From: Sporomusaceae bacterium | Lineage (GTDB): Bacteria; Bacillota; Negativicutes; Sporomusales; UBA7701 | Direction: 5' to 3' | Assembly: GCA_031460455.1 (NCBI GenBank) | Contig: JAVKTQ010000001.1 | Coordinates: 372,001 to 436,000, forward strand | Length of the DNA: 64,000 nt | Shown: positions 51,309-59,759 of the stretch, one piece after another | Position numbering within the stretch: position 1 is the stretch's first letter | Layout of the letters: each line of letters begins with the position of its first letter | The notes under the pieces: generated by a model | Databases searched by the model: none | The model's input: only the letters and a program-made list of their open reading frames with translations | What the model was told of the DNA's origin: nothing | Translations under genes and position numbers: made by a program

Positions 51309-52196
51309 ATGACCAAAACCGCCACCCTCCTGCGCACCGCCAGCTACCTTGCCGCCGCCCTCCTGCTTCTCCTCCTCTGCACGCCCCTCGCCTCACTCGC
51401 CTTCCACCGCCCGCCCCCGCCCGCCACACCTTCCCTGCCGGCCAGCGCAACCGGGCCGCCCACCTACCGCCTCGCAGCAGGCTTCGTCCCCTCCTCACCC
51501 GGCGGACCCGTGTACGACACCCTCACCGTCGACCGGCGCCGCGCCGAGAGCCTCCCCACCGCCCTGCCGCCTGCCTTCCCCTACTACGGCGAACGCACCG
51601 TCTACCTCACCTTCGACGACGGCCCCGACCCCGACATCACCCCCGCCATCCTCCGCATTCTGCGCCAGGCCGGCGTCCCCGCCACCTTCTTCGTCGTCGG
51701 CCGCCAGGCGGAAAAAGCCCCCGCCATCCTCCGCCAGATCCAGCGCGACGGCCACGCCATCGGCAATCATTCCTACAACCACTCCTACCGCGAGCTCTAC
51801 CGCTCCCCGGCCGCCTACACCGCCCAGCTCCGCCGCACCGACGACATCCTCGTCAAACACCTTGGGTTCCGCCCCCGCATATCGCGGGCTCCCGGCGGCT
51901 CGGCCGGCAGCTTCACCGCCGGTTACTGGTCGGCCCTCGCCGACGAAGGCTACCGCGAGGTCGGCTGGAACGTCAACTCCGGCGACGCCTCCCGGGCCAA
52001 GGCCGCCCAGATCGCCGCCGCCGTCGCCCAGCAGCTCGACAGCCGTAAATTCCTCTGGAGCCACGCCATCGTCCTCATGCACGACGGCCGCGGCCACGAA
52101 GAAACCGTCCGCGCCCTCCCCGCCATCATAAAATACTTTCAAGACCGCCGCTTCGAATTTCGGGTGGTTAACCTCGAAACCCCGCCCGCCTGGTAA
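51309..52196 (+). CDS. Polysaccharide deacetylase (NodB domain), exported
   Basis: 295 aa. ATG 51309 has no strong ribosome site. An N-terminal membrane/signal segment (AAALLLLLLCTPLASLAF) and a linker precede the NodB domain (residues ~95-285): TFDDGPDPDITP (metal Asp), GNHSYNHSY (H-x3-H) and RAPGGSAGSF. It probably deacetylates peptidoglycan or another surface glycan outside the membrane. Confidence 0.93.
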   Translation: MTKTATLLRTASYLAAALLLLLLCTPLASLAFHRPPPPATPSLPASATGPPTYRLAAGFVPSSPGGPVYDTLTVDRRRAESLPTALPPAFPYYGERTVYLTFDDGPDPDITPAILRILRQAGVPATFFVVGRQAEKAPAILRQIQRDGHAIGNHSYNHSYRELYRSPAAYTAQLRRTDDILVKHLGFRPRISRAPGGSAGSFTAGYWSALADEGYREVGWNVNSGDASRAKAAQIAAAVAQQLDSRKFLWSHAIVLMHDGRGHEETVRALPAIIKYFQDRRFEFRVVNLETPPAW

Positions 52197-52197
52197 C

Positions 52198-52240
52198 GCG
52201 AACCGCCCCGGGATAATCCCGGGGCGGTTCGCCTTCTTCA
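52198..52240. terminator. Bidirectional terminator, near-perfect GC hairpin
   Basis: GCGAACCGCCCCGGGA / TCCCGGGGCGGTTCGC, sixteen-base perfect stem with a three-base loop, between convergent genes. The core recurs at 52772-52801. Confidence 0.9.
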
Positions 52241-52711
52241 CACACCGCCGTATTTTTCGAAGAACCACAGACAGAACTTGCGGGTGATGTAAAACAAGAC
52301 GAACATCGAAAACCACGTCAGATACCAGTCCCAACTAATATAAATGATCAGATCGGTATAACGCTCGAGCATGACCTCGGCAACCGTCAGCGCAGAGCAG
52401 AAAAGCATGTAATACGCCGCTCGCACCAGGGCTTTACTGCCCTCGGGAAAGTAGACGTTGAAATACGCGCACAGCACCGGGAAAAAGAAATATTCGAACG
52501 TGAAACTTGTCTGATTGGCGTTTTCGAAAAAACGCACAGGGTACATTATCCAGCCTCTGTCGACCACATACAACCCCACAGGCCACGTTATGAATTGTTT
52601 GAAGAGAAATGCCACCAGAGCAAGGCGTACCTTTTCCCTGGGGATGAGAAAAAACAGGCTGACAACAGTAGCAATCCAGACACCATAGAGAATCAGTTTT
52701 TCTGTTGACAA
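52238..52711 (-). CDS. CBO0543-like membrane protein
   Basis: 157 aa, TTG start at 52711 after GAAGG. Four or five hydrophobic helices with aromatic-rich ends (YISWDWYLTWFSMFVLFYI, WFFEKYGGV). The pattern fits the CBO0543 family of Firmicute membrane proteins of unknown function. It reads towards the shared terminator at 52198. Confidence 0.65.
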   Translation of the reverse strand: MSTEKLILYGVWIATVVSLFFLIPREKVRLALVAFLFKQFITWPVGLYVVDRGWIMYPVRFFENANQTSFTFEYFFFPVLCAYFNVYFPEGSKALVRAAYYMLFCSALTVAEVMLERYTDLIIYISWDWYLTWFSMFVLFYITRKFCLWFFEKYGGV

Positions 52712-52763
52712 ATGCCTTCATCCTTTGTCGTCGTGGTAATATATCTTCCCCAGAATACCTTGG

Positions 52764-52801
52764 AAAAAGCCGAACCGCCCCGGGATTTCCCGGGGCGGTT
52801 C
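52764..52801 (-). terminator. Terminator of the permease gene
   Basis: GAACCGCCCCGGGA / TCCCGGGGCGGTTC stem, followed by CGGCTTTTTCC on the minus strand. Confidence 0.88.
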
Positions 52802-52824
52802 AAAATTACTTCCTCTTAATAATC

Positions 52825-54138
52825 CTACGCAAACAGCAACGCGTAGATGATCAGCAGCGCCGTCTGGGCGAATGCCACCGCCCAGCCGTTGCGGATCATC
52901 GATCCGAGGTCCTTCGACTGCGCGAAGCCCATCATCGCGACCATGTTGCTGCCCGGAATGATGAAATTCGTCACCCGCGTCGCCACGATCAGCGCCACCG
53001 TCCAGGCGATCATCGACACCCCGTACTGGCTCACCAGCGAGGCGAACATCTTGTTGAGCGTCATCAGCTCGGCCACCACCGCGCCCGAGATGCCGAAGGC
53101 GCCGATAACGCCGCCGGCGATGACCACCGCCGCCTTGCCGCCTATCTGGATAAGCGGCATGAGCAGATACGTGATCGCCTTGAAACCGCCGGCATGCTCC
53201 ACATAATTGATGAGCAGCTCAAGGAGGATAAACAGCAGGAAGATGCCGACATTGCCGGCCATCCCCCGGACGACGCCGCGGCAGATCTCGTCAAACTTCA
53301 GCTTGCCGACGAACCCCACCACGAAAGACAGGATCAGCATGACCGATATTACGTACGGCGTCGCCGCCTTGATGAAAATGCCGTAAGCTATCAAGGCGAT
53401 GAACAGCCAGACGAAAACATTGGTGGCCCGGCGGCTGGTATCGGTGGGGGTAAACCCCACGCTGCTCGACCGTATCGTCTCGTCGTACGACGATTTTTCG
53501 GCCGTGTCGCGCTGGATGCGCCACATCATAATCCAGGCGGCGATCATTGTCACGACGGCGATCGGAATCGCCGCGGTAATGAGCATTGTCCCGTAATCCA
53601 GCTTGGTCAGGCCGAGCAGCGTCACCACCGGCGGCGTGAACGGCCCAAGGGTCAGGGCTTCCTCGCCCACGCTCTGGTAAAGCACCGCCACCATCGCCGG
53701 CGTCAGCCCCACCGCCGCCGCGATCGGGTTGACGATCGGGGCGATGATGGCGATCCCGCCGGCCATCGTTCCCAGCAGGCCGACGATAACCAGCGACGCG
53801 AACATTATCCCCAGAGCCGCTTTGCGCTGGGAATTGACGCCGATGCCGTACATGATCTTATACACCAGAGTATGGGCGACCTTGGTCTCGGACAATATCT
53901 CGCCCAGGCCGCGTCCCAGCATGATGATGAGTCCGACCAGCCCGAGGAACGAGCCCATCGCCTTCGACAGGTCAGCCCCCACGGCCACGAGGCTCTTGGC
54001 ATTGATCACCGCGCCGATCACCACGCAGATGATCGTAGCCGGCAGCGGGTCCATCTCCCGCAGCACCAGCACCATGTACACCAGGAGCGGGATCAGGCCC
54101 ACCAGGCCCCACCACAGATTGAAACCGCCATCAACCAT
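52825..54138 (-). CDS. Ion-transporter-superfamily permease, substrate unknown
   Basis: 437 aa, ATG with GGGAGGG upstream. About eleven or twelve hydrophobic segments. IIMLGRGLGEILSET and VGEEALTLGPFTPPVVTLLGL resemble the GntP/CitMHS/NhaC-type transporters. It sits 37 bases downstream of the D-aminoacylase gene, so a transported N-acyl-D-amino acid or related acid is a reasonable guess. Confidence 0.75.
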   Translation of the reverse strand: MVDGGFNLWWGLVGLIPLLVYMVLVLREMDPLPATIICVVIGAVINAKSLVAVGADLSKAMGSFLGLVGLIIMLGRGLGEILSETKVAHTLVYKIMYGIGVNSQRKAALGIMFASLVIVGLLGTMAGGIAIIAPIVNPIAAAVGLTPAMVAVLYQSVGEEALTLGPFTPPVVTLLGLTKLDYGTMLITAAIPIAVVTMIAAWIMMWRIQRDTAEKSSYDETIRSSSVGFTPTDTSRRATNVFVWLFIALIAYGIFIKAATPYVISVMLILSFVVGFVGKLKFDEICRGVVRGMAGNVGIFLLFILLELLINYVEHAGGFKAITYLLMPLIQIGGKAAVVIAGGVIGAFGISGAVVAELMTLNKMFASLVSQYGVSMIAWTVALIVATRVTNFIIPGSNMVAMMGFAQSKDLGSMIRNGWAVAFAQTALLIIYALLFA

Positions 54139-54175
54139 TAGCTTCCCTCCCTATATTTACTGGCTTCCCGGTCCG

Positions 54176-55765
54176 TCACCGCTTGCGCAGCACCTCCCCC
54201 CGCCCGTCGCCCGTCAGGCTCCCGGCTGCCACCGCCGGCGCGCCGTTGACAAACACATACTCTATCCCCTCCGGATACTGGTGGGGATTGGAAAAGTCCG
54301 CCCGGTCGCGGATGCGCTCAGAGTCGAAAACCACAACATCCGCCATATATCCCTGCTTCAGCAGACCGCGGTCCCTTATGCCGAAAATCGCCGCCGGCAA
54401 AGCCGTCATCTTGCGCACCGCCGCCTCCAGGGGCAGCAGTCCCCGCTCGCGGACATAATGACCCAGCACCCGCGGGAACGTGCCGTAATTGCGGGGATGC
54501 ACCATCTTGCCGCCGTCCCTCGCCGGGTCGAGGCCGCTGCCGTCGCTGCCGACAGCCACGAAATCGCTGCCGATAATGCCCTCAAGATCCTCGCTGCTGA
54601 GCGAAAAATAGATCGCCTCCACCGCGCCGCCTTCCTCCTTAAGCAGAGCGACCACCGCATCCTCGGGCGCCAGCAGGCGATCCCAGGCCAGCTCGGCCAC
54701 CGTCCGGCCGACATACTTACCGTTAGCCGCGGTACGCAGCGAAGCGATCCTGACCCGTTCCGGCCCGCCCCGCACCGCCATCTCCTCGCGGACCGCCTGG
54801 CGGATGCGGGAATGAAGGTCGGCGTCCGCCAGCCGCCATAGCATCGCTGCCGGGCCGCCGTCCTGCACCCAGCCGGGCAACAGCGCCGTCAGCGACGTCG
54901 ACGTGGCCTCGTAAGGATACTGATCCGCCCACACATCCACCCCCTGGGAACGCGCCTCGGCCAGTCTGTCCAGCGCAGCCCGCCCCTGTCCCCAGAAGGG
55001 CTGGCCGATAGCCTTCAGGTGGGAAATAAGCACCCGCGCCCCGCTGGCCGCCGCGATCGACACCGCTTCCTCCACCGCCGCCGGCAGCGTTTTGCTCTCG
55101 CCGCGGATGTGGCTGGCGTAAACCGCCTTGTAGGCGGCCAGCACGCCGGCCAGTTCAACAAGCTCCGGCGTGGCCGCAAAACTGCCCGGCGGGTAAATGA
55201 GCCCGGTCGACATTCCCCACGCTCCCTGCTCCAGCGACCTGGCCAACAGCATCTTCATCTCATCAAGCTCGGACGCGGCCGGCACCCGGTCGTCCGACCC
55301 CATCGCCGCTATCCGCAAAGCCCCGTGGGCCACCAGGGGAGCCAGATTGCGCCCTGGCTCCAGTCGCTCCACCGCCCTGGCGTAGCCGTCCATATCCTCC
55401 CATTCGATGCCCTGCGGCGGCAGCTCGCCTTCCATCGTGGCCAGGTACGTCTCCAGCTCGCGCCGGCGTCCGGCGCTAACCGGAAATAACCCGATGCCGC
55501 AGTTGCCGACCATCTCGGTCGTCACCCCCTGCATCAGTTTGCTGTTGCCGCGCGGCCCGTGGAAAACCGTCCGGTCGCTGTGGGTGTGGCTGTCGATGAA
55601 GCCAGGGGCCACTACCAGGCCCGCGGCATCCACCACCTCCGCTCCGGCAACGGACAGCCCTTTCCCCACCTCGGCAATCCTTCCCCCTGCCAGCAACACG
55701 TCGGCCCGCTCGCCCTTGCGTCCGCTGCCGTCCAATACAAAACCATTCTTGAGCAGATACTTCAC
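54176..55765 (-). CDS. N-acyl-D-amino-acid deacylase (D-aminoacylase)
   Basis: 529 aa from GTG 55765 (AGGTAGGG six bases upstream), the usual family length. APGFIDSHTHSD is the metal-binding HxH, MVGNCGIGLFPVS a typical D-aminoacylase stretch, ASHIRGESKTLPAAVEEAV and LISHLKAIGQP carry further His residues, and AVGSDGSGLDPA the Asp. It hydrolyses N-acyl-D-amino acids. Upstream is a hairpin with a T run that may be an attenuator. Confidence 0.93.
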   Translation of the reverse strand: MKYLLKNGFVLDGSGRKGERADVLLAGGRIAEVGKGLSVAGAEVVDAAGLVVAPGFIDSHTHSDRTVFHGPRGNSKLMQGVTTEMVGNCGIGLFPVSAGRRRELETYLATMEGELPPQGIEWEDMDGYARAVERLEPGRNLAPLVAHGALRIAAMGSDDRVPAASELDEMKMLLARSLEQGAWGMSTGLIYPPGSFAATPELVELAGVLAAYKAVYASHIRGESKTLPAAVEEAVSIAAASGARVLISHLKAIGQPFWGQGRAALDRLAEARSQGVDVWADQYPYEATSTSLTALLPGWVQDGGPAAMLWRLADADLHSRIRQAVREEMAVRGGPERVRIASLRTAANGKYVGRTVAELAWDRLLAPEDAVVALLKEEGGAVEAIYFSLSSEDLEGIIGSDFVAVGSDGSGLDPARDGGKMVHPRNYGTFPRVLGHYVRERGLLPLEAAVRKMTALPAAIFGIRDRGLLKQGYMADVVVFDSERIRDRADFSNPHQYPEGIEYVFVNGAPAVAAGSLTGDGRGEVLRKR

Positions 55766-55785
55766 AGCAATCCCTACCTTTCCCA

Positions 55786-55843
55786 AAAAATAAAACCAGC
55801 AAAACACGCCCACCCCCGTTGGTAGGGACGCTGTTTTGCTGGA
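55786..55843 (-). terminator. Terminator/possible attenuator before the D-aminoacylase gene
   Basis: Eleven-base perfect inverted repeat CCAGCAAAACA / TGTTTTGCTGG with a 25-base loop that can itself pair. On the minus strand it is followed by TTTTATTTTTT, 21 bases before the gene start. It ends the DUF3870 gene unit, and may also act in the leader of the D-aminoacylase gene. Confidence 0.7.
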
Positions 55844-55923
55844 TTTCACCTGCGTCAGACAAATGAAGCAGCAATATCAGATTTCAACTCTAAATTAGCA
55901 GAAAATTCAGCGGCTGTCAATAG

Positions 55924-56292
55924 CTAACAATTCCGGTTCAGATCTTCCTGCCGGGTCAGATGATCGCCCCTCACCCCCTGCTTATAGAGGCGGTAGCGGC
56001 GCTGGGCCTCCTTGAAAGCCACGATGATCGCCTTCTGCGACGACCCGAAATAGCGATTCTCGATCTCGCGGCGGATAGCTTCCCCGTCGGTGAGCATGTT
56101 CCGGCCCTTGAACAGGCTGTCGAGAAAGTCGTACGTACTCTTCATGATGACTGAACTGCCGCAGCTTTCGATGATGTCGGTATCGCGGTCGATAACAAAC
56201 CCGAGCATGAACTGCCCGTACATCTGGGTTATGGGATTGTTCATCTGCGACTTGGAGTCACCGATGATGTAGACGGTATTGGGGGAGTACAT
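55924..56292 (-). CDS. DUF3870 domain protein
   Basis: 122 aa, ATG with GGAGGGG upstream. VYIIGDSKSQMNNPITQMYG, DIIESCGSSVIMKSTYDFL and FGSSQKAIIVAFKEAQRRY match DUF3870, a small protein often found next to catabolic clusters of Firmicutes. No catalytic motif known. Located between AtoE and D-aminoacylase genes. Confidence 0.82.
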   Translation of the reverse strand: MYSPNTVYIIGDSKSQMNNPITQMYGQFMLGFVIDRDTDIIESCGSSVIMKSTYDFLDSLFKGRNMLTDGEAIRREIENRYFGSSQKAIIVAFKEAQRRYRLYKQGVRGDHLTRQEDLNRNC

Positions 56293-56362
56293 GATCGCCG
56301 CCCCTCCTCTGGAAGAATATGCCTATCCATTCGCCGCCTCCCCCCATTCTCCCTCCTTTCAC

Positions 56363-56389
56363 AAAAAAGCCGCCCTTTCGGGGCGGCTT
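56363..56389 (-). terminator. Terminator after atoE
   Basis: AAGCCGCCC / GGGCGGCTT stem followed by TTTTGTG on the minus strand. Confidence 0.88.
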
Positions 56390-56403
56390 GGGAACCGTGT
56401 CGC

Positions 56404-57747
56404 TTACATCAGTATCTTCGGCAGAATAAGGAATCCGGCGGTGACGATTACCAGCCAGAACACGCAGATGAAGGCCATGAAGCCCCAGACTTCCTTCAGC
56501 TTCATGCCCACGAGGGCCAGGGCCGGGATGACGTACAGCGGCTGGATGAGGTTGGTCACCTCGTCGCCGTGGACGAACGCGTTCATAACTAAGGGAATAT
56601 TGGCATTCAGCGCCTTCGCCGCTTCCATGAGAATCGGCCCCTGAACGATCCACTGGCCGCCCTGGGACGGGATGAACAGGTTGACGAACGCGGCCGAGAA
56701 GAACGACCAGGCGTAAATGGTATCGGCAGTCGCCACCTTGATCAGCAGCCCGGCGACGACCTTGCCCAGGCCGGACGCCGTCATCATACCCATGATGCCG
56801 CCATAGAACGGGAACTGCAGCATAACTTCGGCCGCCGGCCGCATCATGTCTTTGAAAGCGTTCACGAACTTGCTGGGAGTATTGTAGAGGAAAGCGTTAA
56901 GCGTCAGGAACATGAAGATGACGAAGTTGAAATCGAGCGACTTCATAACACCCTTGGTTACGATACTATGGATGATGACCGCCAGGCCGGCCGCGCCGAT
57001 CAGCAGCATCAGGAACCGGCTGCTGTTCATCTTGTCGGCCAGCGTTTCATCCTCTTCCCTGGCGACGGTCGCGGCGACCGCCGGTCCGTCCTGCGGCTCG
57101 TAGGTTATCAGTTCGTTGGCGGGCGGCTTCGTATACACGCCAAGCAGGATGACCGTAATAACCATAATAAAGAAGATCGCTGTGTTGACCGGATTATAGA
57201 CAGTCACGTCCTGGGTCCAGATGCCGATGGTTTTCTCGAGAAAATGTCCCTTGGTCGCCACCAGAGCGTACACGCTCGCGCTCGGGCACCAGGTCTGGCC
57301 CAGCACCATCGTGGTATAGCCGGCGGCGATCGCCAGCGGAAAATGCAGGCCCTTGACGTTGCGCGACAACTGCATCGCGAAGATCGGCGTAAGAATCGAC
57401 GAGAATGCCCAGTTGATCAGGCTGGAAACGAACCCGAAGACCAGCATGACCACCATCGCCATCGAAGCCGAATTCGGCATCCTGGCCACCCTGGCAAGGA
57501 ACTTCTCGACCAGCGGCGCCTTGGCCGCCGCCCCGCAGCAAATGACCATGAACGACATCTGGAACGCGAACCCGATCATCGTCCACAGGCCGTTATACCA
57601 CCCCAGCACCAGCTTCAGGGGACCGTCGGGGCTCACCATCAGGCCGAAAACAAAGGCGAACAGGGTGAGGATGACGCAAAACACGAAGGAATCGGGGATA
57701 TACCGGTCGGCCGCGAACTGGAACGCTCTCGATATCCGCCACAACAT
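56404..57747 (-). CDS. atoE: Short-chain fatty acid transporter, AtoE family
   Basis: 447 aa, ATG with GGGAGGG upstream. ADRYIPDSFVFCVILTLFAF, SLINWAFSSILTPIFA and SQGGQWIVQGPILMEAA are AtoE-family segments in a twelve-helix permease. E. coli AtoE takes up acetoacetate and short-chain acids. It is the last gene of the unit that begins with the BKACE gene, whose product is acetoacetate. Confidence 0.93.
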   Translation of the reverse strand: MLWRISRAFQFAADRYIPDSFVFCVILTLFAFVFGLMVSPDGPLKLVLGWYNGLWTMIGFAFQMSFMVICCGAAAKAPLVEKFLARVARMPNSASMAMVVMLVFGFVSSLINWAFSSILTPIFAMQLSRNVKGLHFPLAIAAGYTTMVLGQTWCPSASVYALVATKGHFLEKTIGIWTQDVTVYNPVNTAIFFIMVITVILLGVYTKPPANELITYEPQDGPAVAATVAREEDETLADKMNSSRFLMLLIGAAGLAVIIHSIVTKGVMKSLDFNFVIFMFLTLNAFLYNTPSKFVNAFKDMMRPAAEVMLQFPFYGGIMGMMTASGLGKVVAGLLIKVATADTIYAWSFFSAAFVNLFIPSQGGQWIVQGPILMEAAKALNANIPLVMNAFVHGDEVTNLIQPLYVIPALALVGMKLKEVWGFMAFICVFWLVIVTAGFLILPKILM

Positions 57748-57785
57748 AGATTCAACCCTCCCTAAATATCTAAAATTCCGGGGGT

Positions 57786-58730
57786 TTACAAATAATACTC
57801 CGAAGCTTTCAATTGATGGATGAGTTTCTTCATGAATTGCTTTTTGATCGCAGGAATCTCGTCCTGCTTATAAACATAAAAACCCTCGCCCGTCTTGATG
57901 CCCAGCTTTCCCTCCTTCACTTTTTCGCGCAGCAGCCTGTTGGCCTCCTGCGAGTTGTCCATCACCTTCAGCAGATTGTCGCCCACGACGCACCAGATAT
58001 CGAGGCCGCCGAAATCGGCCACCTCCAGTTGCCCCGTCGTGGCGTAGCGGAAGGCCGGGCCGAACTTGAGCGCCTTATCGACGTCGGCCGGCTCGGCTAT
58101 ACCCTGCTCGATGATCGAAAACGCCTCCCTGGCGACGCCCTGCTGGATGCGGTTGGCCACCAGACCGGGCACGTCCTTGAGCACCTTGACCGTCTGCTTC
58201 TTGATCGACCGGTACAAAGCCTCGACTTCCTGATAGATCTCCGCCGGCATGTTGCCGAAGAACGACAACTCGGCAATCGGCATCAGGTGGCCCGGATTAT
58301 ACCAGTGGCAGACCATCATCCGCTTTTTGCGCTCCTCGCCCACGAGCGCCATCATCGCATTCAGCGCCAGGCTTGAGGTGTTGCTGGCCAGGATAGCTTC
58401 GGGACGGCAATACTCGTCAAGCTGTTTGAACAGCTTCTGCTTGAGGTCGATGCTCTCGGGAGCGGCTTCGATGACATAATCCCGGTCGGCAACCGCCGTT
58501 TTCAGGTCGGTGCACGGCGTTATCCTGTCGAGGGTAGCCTGGATCCCGGTCGCGGGCATAAAGCCCTCCTCAGCCAGCAGCTCAAGCTCCTGCCTTATCT
58601 GCTCCTTCGCCTGGGCCAGCACCTGCTCGCCGGTATCGAACATATTCACATCATAACCGTAGAGCGCGAACGATTCGGCGATAGCATGCCCCATCGTCCC
58701 CGCGCCAACGACGCCGATTTTCTTGATCAT
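57786..58730 (-). CDS. 3-hydroxyacyl-CoA dehydrogenase-like NAD enzyme
   Basis: 314 aa. GVVGAGTMGHAIAESFALYG binds NAD, EAAPESIDLKQKLF and ASNTSSLALN follow. The catalytic His region reads CHWYNPGHLMPIAEL rather than HFFNPxPxM of standard 3-hydroxybutyryl-CoA dehydrogenases. Variants like this include L-carnitine and other 3-hydroxy-acid dehydrogenases. Ten bases downstream of the BKACE gene, so it probably makes that enzyme's beta-keto substrate. Confidence 0.88.
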   Translation of the reverse strand: MIKKIGVVGAGTMGHAIAESFALYGYDVNMFDTGEQVLAQAKEQIRQELELLAEEGFMPATGIQATLDRITPCTDLKTAVADRDYVIEAAPESIDLKQKLFKQLDEYCRPEAILASNTSSLALNAMMALVGEERKKRMMVCHWYNPGHLMPIAELSFFGNMPAEIYQEVEALYRSIKKQTVKVLKDVPGLVANRIQQGVAREAFSIIEQGIAEPADVDKALKFGPAFRYATTGQLEVADFGGLDIWCVVGDNLLKVMDNSQEANRLLREKVKEGKLGIKTGEGFYVYKQDEIPAIKKQFMKKLIHQLKASEYYL

Positions 58731-58740
58731 GGCAGGGCAC

Positions 58741-59565
58741 CTACTTTCTGAGATTGAGAATGCTTCTCGCGTCGTCCGGTGTGGCGACTTCCTTGTTGGC
58801 TTCCTTGATCAGGCGGACGGCCCGTTCCACGAACTCGGCGTTGGACTTGGCCAGCCGGTCTTTGGCATACAGCACGTTATCCTCCATCCCCACCCGGACA
58901 TGGCCGCCGAGAGCGAGCGTCGCGTACAGGATGGGGATATGGCCGGCGCCGATGCCGAACGCTGACCAGGTCGATCCGGGCGGCAGCAGGCTCTTGAGAT
59001 AAACCAGATTCTCCACCGTCGCCGCCGTCCCGCCGGCCGCCCCCAGCACGAACTGATAGTGGCCGGGAGAAGCGATAACGCCCTTTTTCATATAATAAAC
59101 GGCGTTATAAAGCATACCGGCGTCGAAAACCTCGATCTCAGGCTTCACCCCGATCTCGGTCATCGTCCTGCCCAGTTTTTCGAGAAACTGGGGGTGATTG
59201 ATGAACAGGCTGTTGTGCATCCAGTTCATTGAACCGGCGTCATAGGAAGCAAGTTCCGGCCTGAGCTCGATAAGGTGGGCCATCCGCGTCTCGTCGGTGG
59301 CGTTCAGGTCGCCCGATGTCGTGAGATTGAGGACGATATCGCACTTCTGGCGGATAAGGCCGACCGTCTCGGCGAACTTCTCCTTGCTCATCGTTCCCTT
59401 GCCTTCATCGTCGCGCATGTGCAGGTGGGCGACAGCTGCGCCCGCCTGCCAGCACGCGTAGACGTCGTCGGCGATTTCCCGCGGCGTCAGCGGGATGTTC
59501 GGGTTGTGCTCCTTCGTGGGCCAGGCGCCGGTCGGCGCAACGGATACGATTACTTTCTGCATCAT
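58741..59565 (-). CDS. Beta-keto acid cleavage enzyme (BKACE, DUF849)
   Basis: 274 aa from ATG 59565 (GAGGTGACA upstream). VIVSVAPTGAWPTKEHNPNIP, AAVAHLHMRDDEGKGTM (zinc HxH) and LNLTTSGDLNATDETRMAHL are family motifs. Members condense a beta-keto acid with acetyl-CoA to acetoacetate and a new acyl-CoA; the first known was 3-keto-5-aminohexanoate cleavage in lysine fermentation. The specific acid is unknown. A consensus sigma-54 promoter lies 43 bases upstream. Confidence 0.92.
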   Translation of the reverse strand: MMQKVIVSVAPTGAWPTKEHNPNIPLTPREIADDVYACWQAGAAVAHLHMRDDEGKGTMSKEKFAETVGLIRQKCDIVLNLTTSGDLNATDETRMAHLIELRPELASYDAGSMNWMHNSLFINHPQFLEKLGRTMTEIGVKPEIEVFDAGMLYNAVYYMKKGVIASPGHYQFVLGAAGGTAATVENLVYLKSLLPPGSTWSAFGIGAGHIPILYATLALGGHVRVGMEDNVLYAKDRLAKSNAEFVERAVRLIKEANKEVATPDDARSILNLRK

Positions 59566-59607
59566 TGTCACCTCAAAGTAGAATTATTTGGGACTGAAAC
59601 TATATAA

Positions 59608-59623
59608 AGCAATAACCGTGCCA
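59608..59623 (-). promoter_or_regulatory. Sigma-54 promoter of the BKACE operon
   Basis: On the minus strand TGGCAC-GGTTA-TTGCT, an exact match to the -24/-12 consensus TGGCAC-N5-TTGCW. The transcript should start near 59597, about 30 bases before the ATG at 59565. The next gene upstream encodes a sigma-54 activator. Confidence 0.9.
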
Positions 59624-59658
59624 ATAGCGAAAAGCCCGGCAATCGCGGCTTCCCGGCG

Positions 59659-59700
59659 AAAAAAAACGGGAGAGCGATGAAAAAATTCATCGCTCTCCCG
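59659..59700 (-). terminator. Terminator of the sigma-54 activator gene
   Basis: CGGGAGAGCGATGAA / TTCATCGCTCTCCCG, fifteen-base perfect stem with a four-base loop, then T8 on the minus strand. The stem also contains the first of the three palindromes. Confidence 0.9.
59676..59691. promoter_or_regulatory. Palindrome copy 1, likely activator binding site
   Basis: GATGAAAAAATTCATC; with flanks GCG...CGC it extends to 20 bp. It begins 53 bases upstream of the -24 element. Confidence 0.6.
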
Positions 59701-59743
59701 CGAAAAATAATGCAAAATATCTGAAAAATGTGCCATCACAGGC

Positions 59744-59759
59744 GATGATAAAATTCATC
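59744..59759. promoter_or_regulatory. Palindrome copy 2, likely activator binding site
   Basis: GATGATAAAATTCATC, one base different from copy 1, with the same GC...CGC flanks. It overlaps the stop region of the activator gene. Confidence 0.6.

Noticed and set aside
55786-55870. Cobalamin- or FMN-type riboswitch before the D-aminoacylase gene
   Set aside because: A GGTGAAATCC stretch recalls those elements, but the conserved boxes and the needed length are absent.
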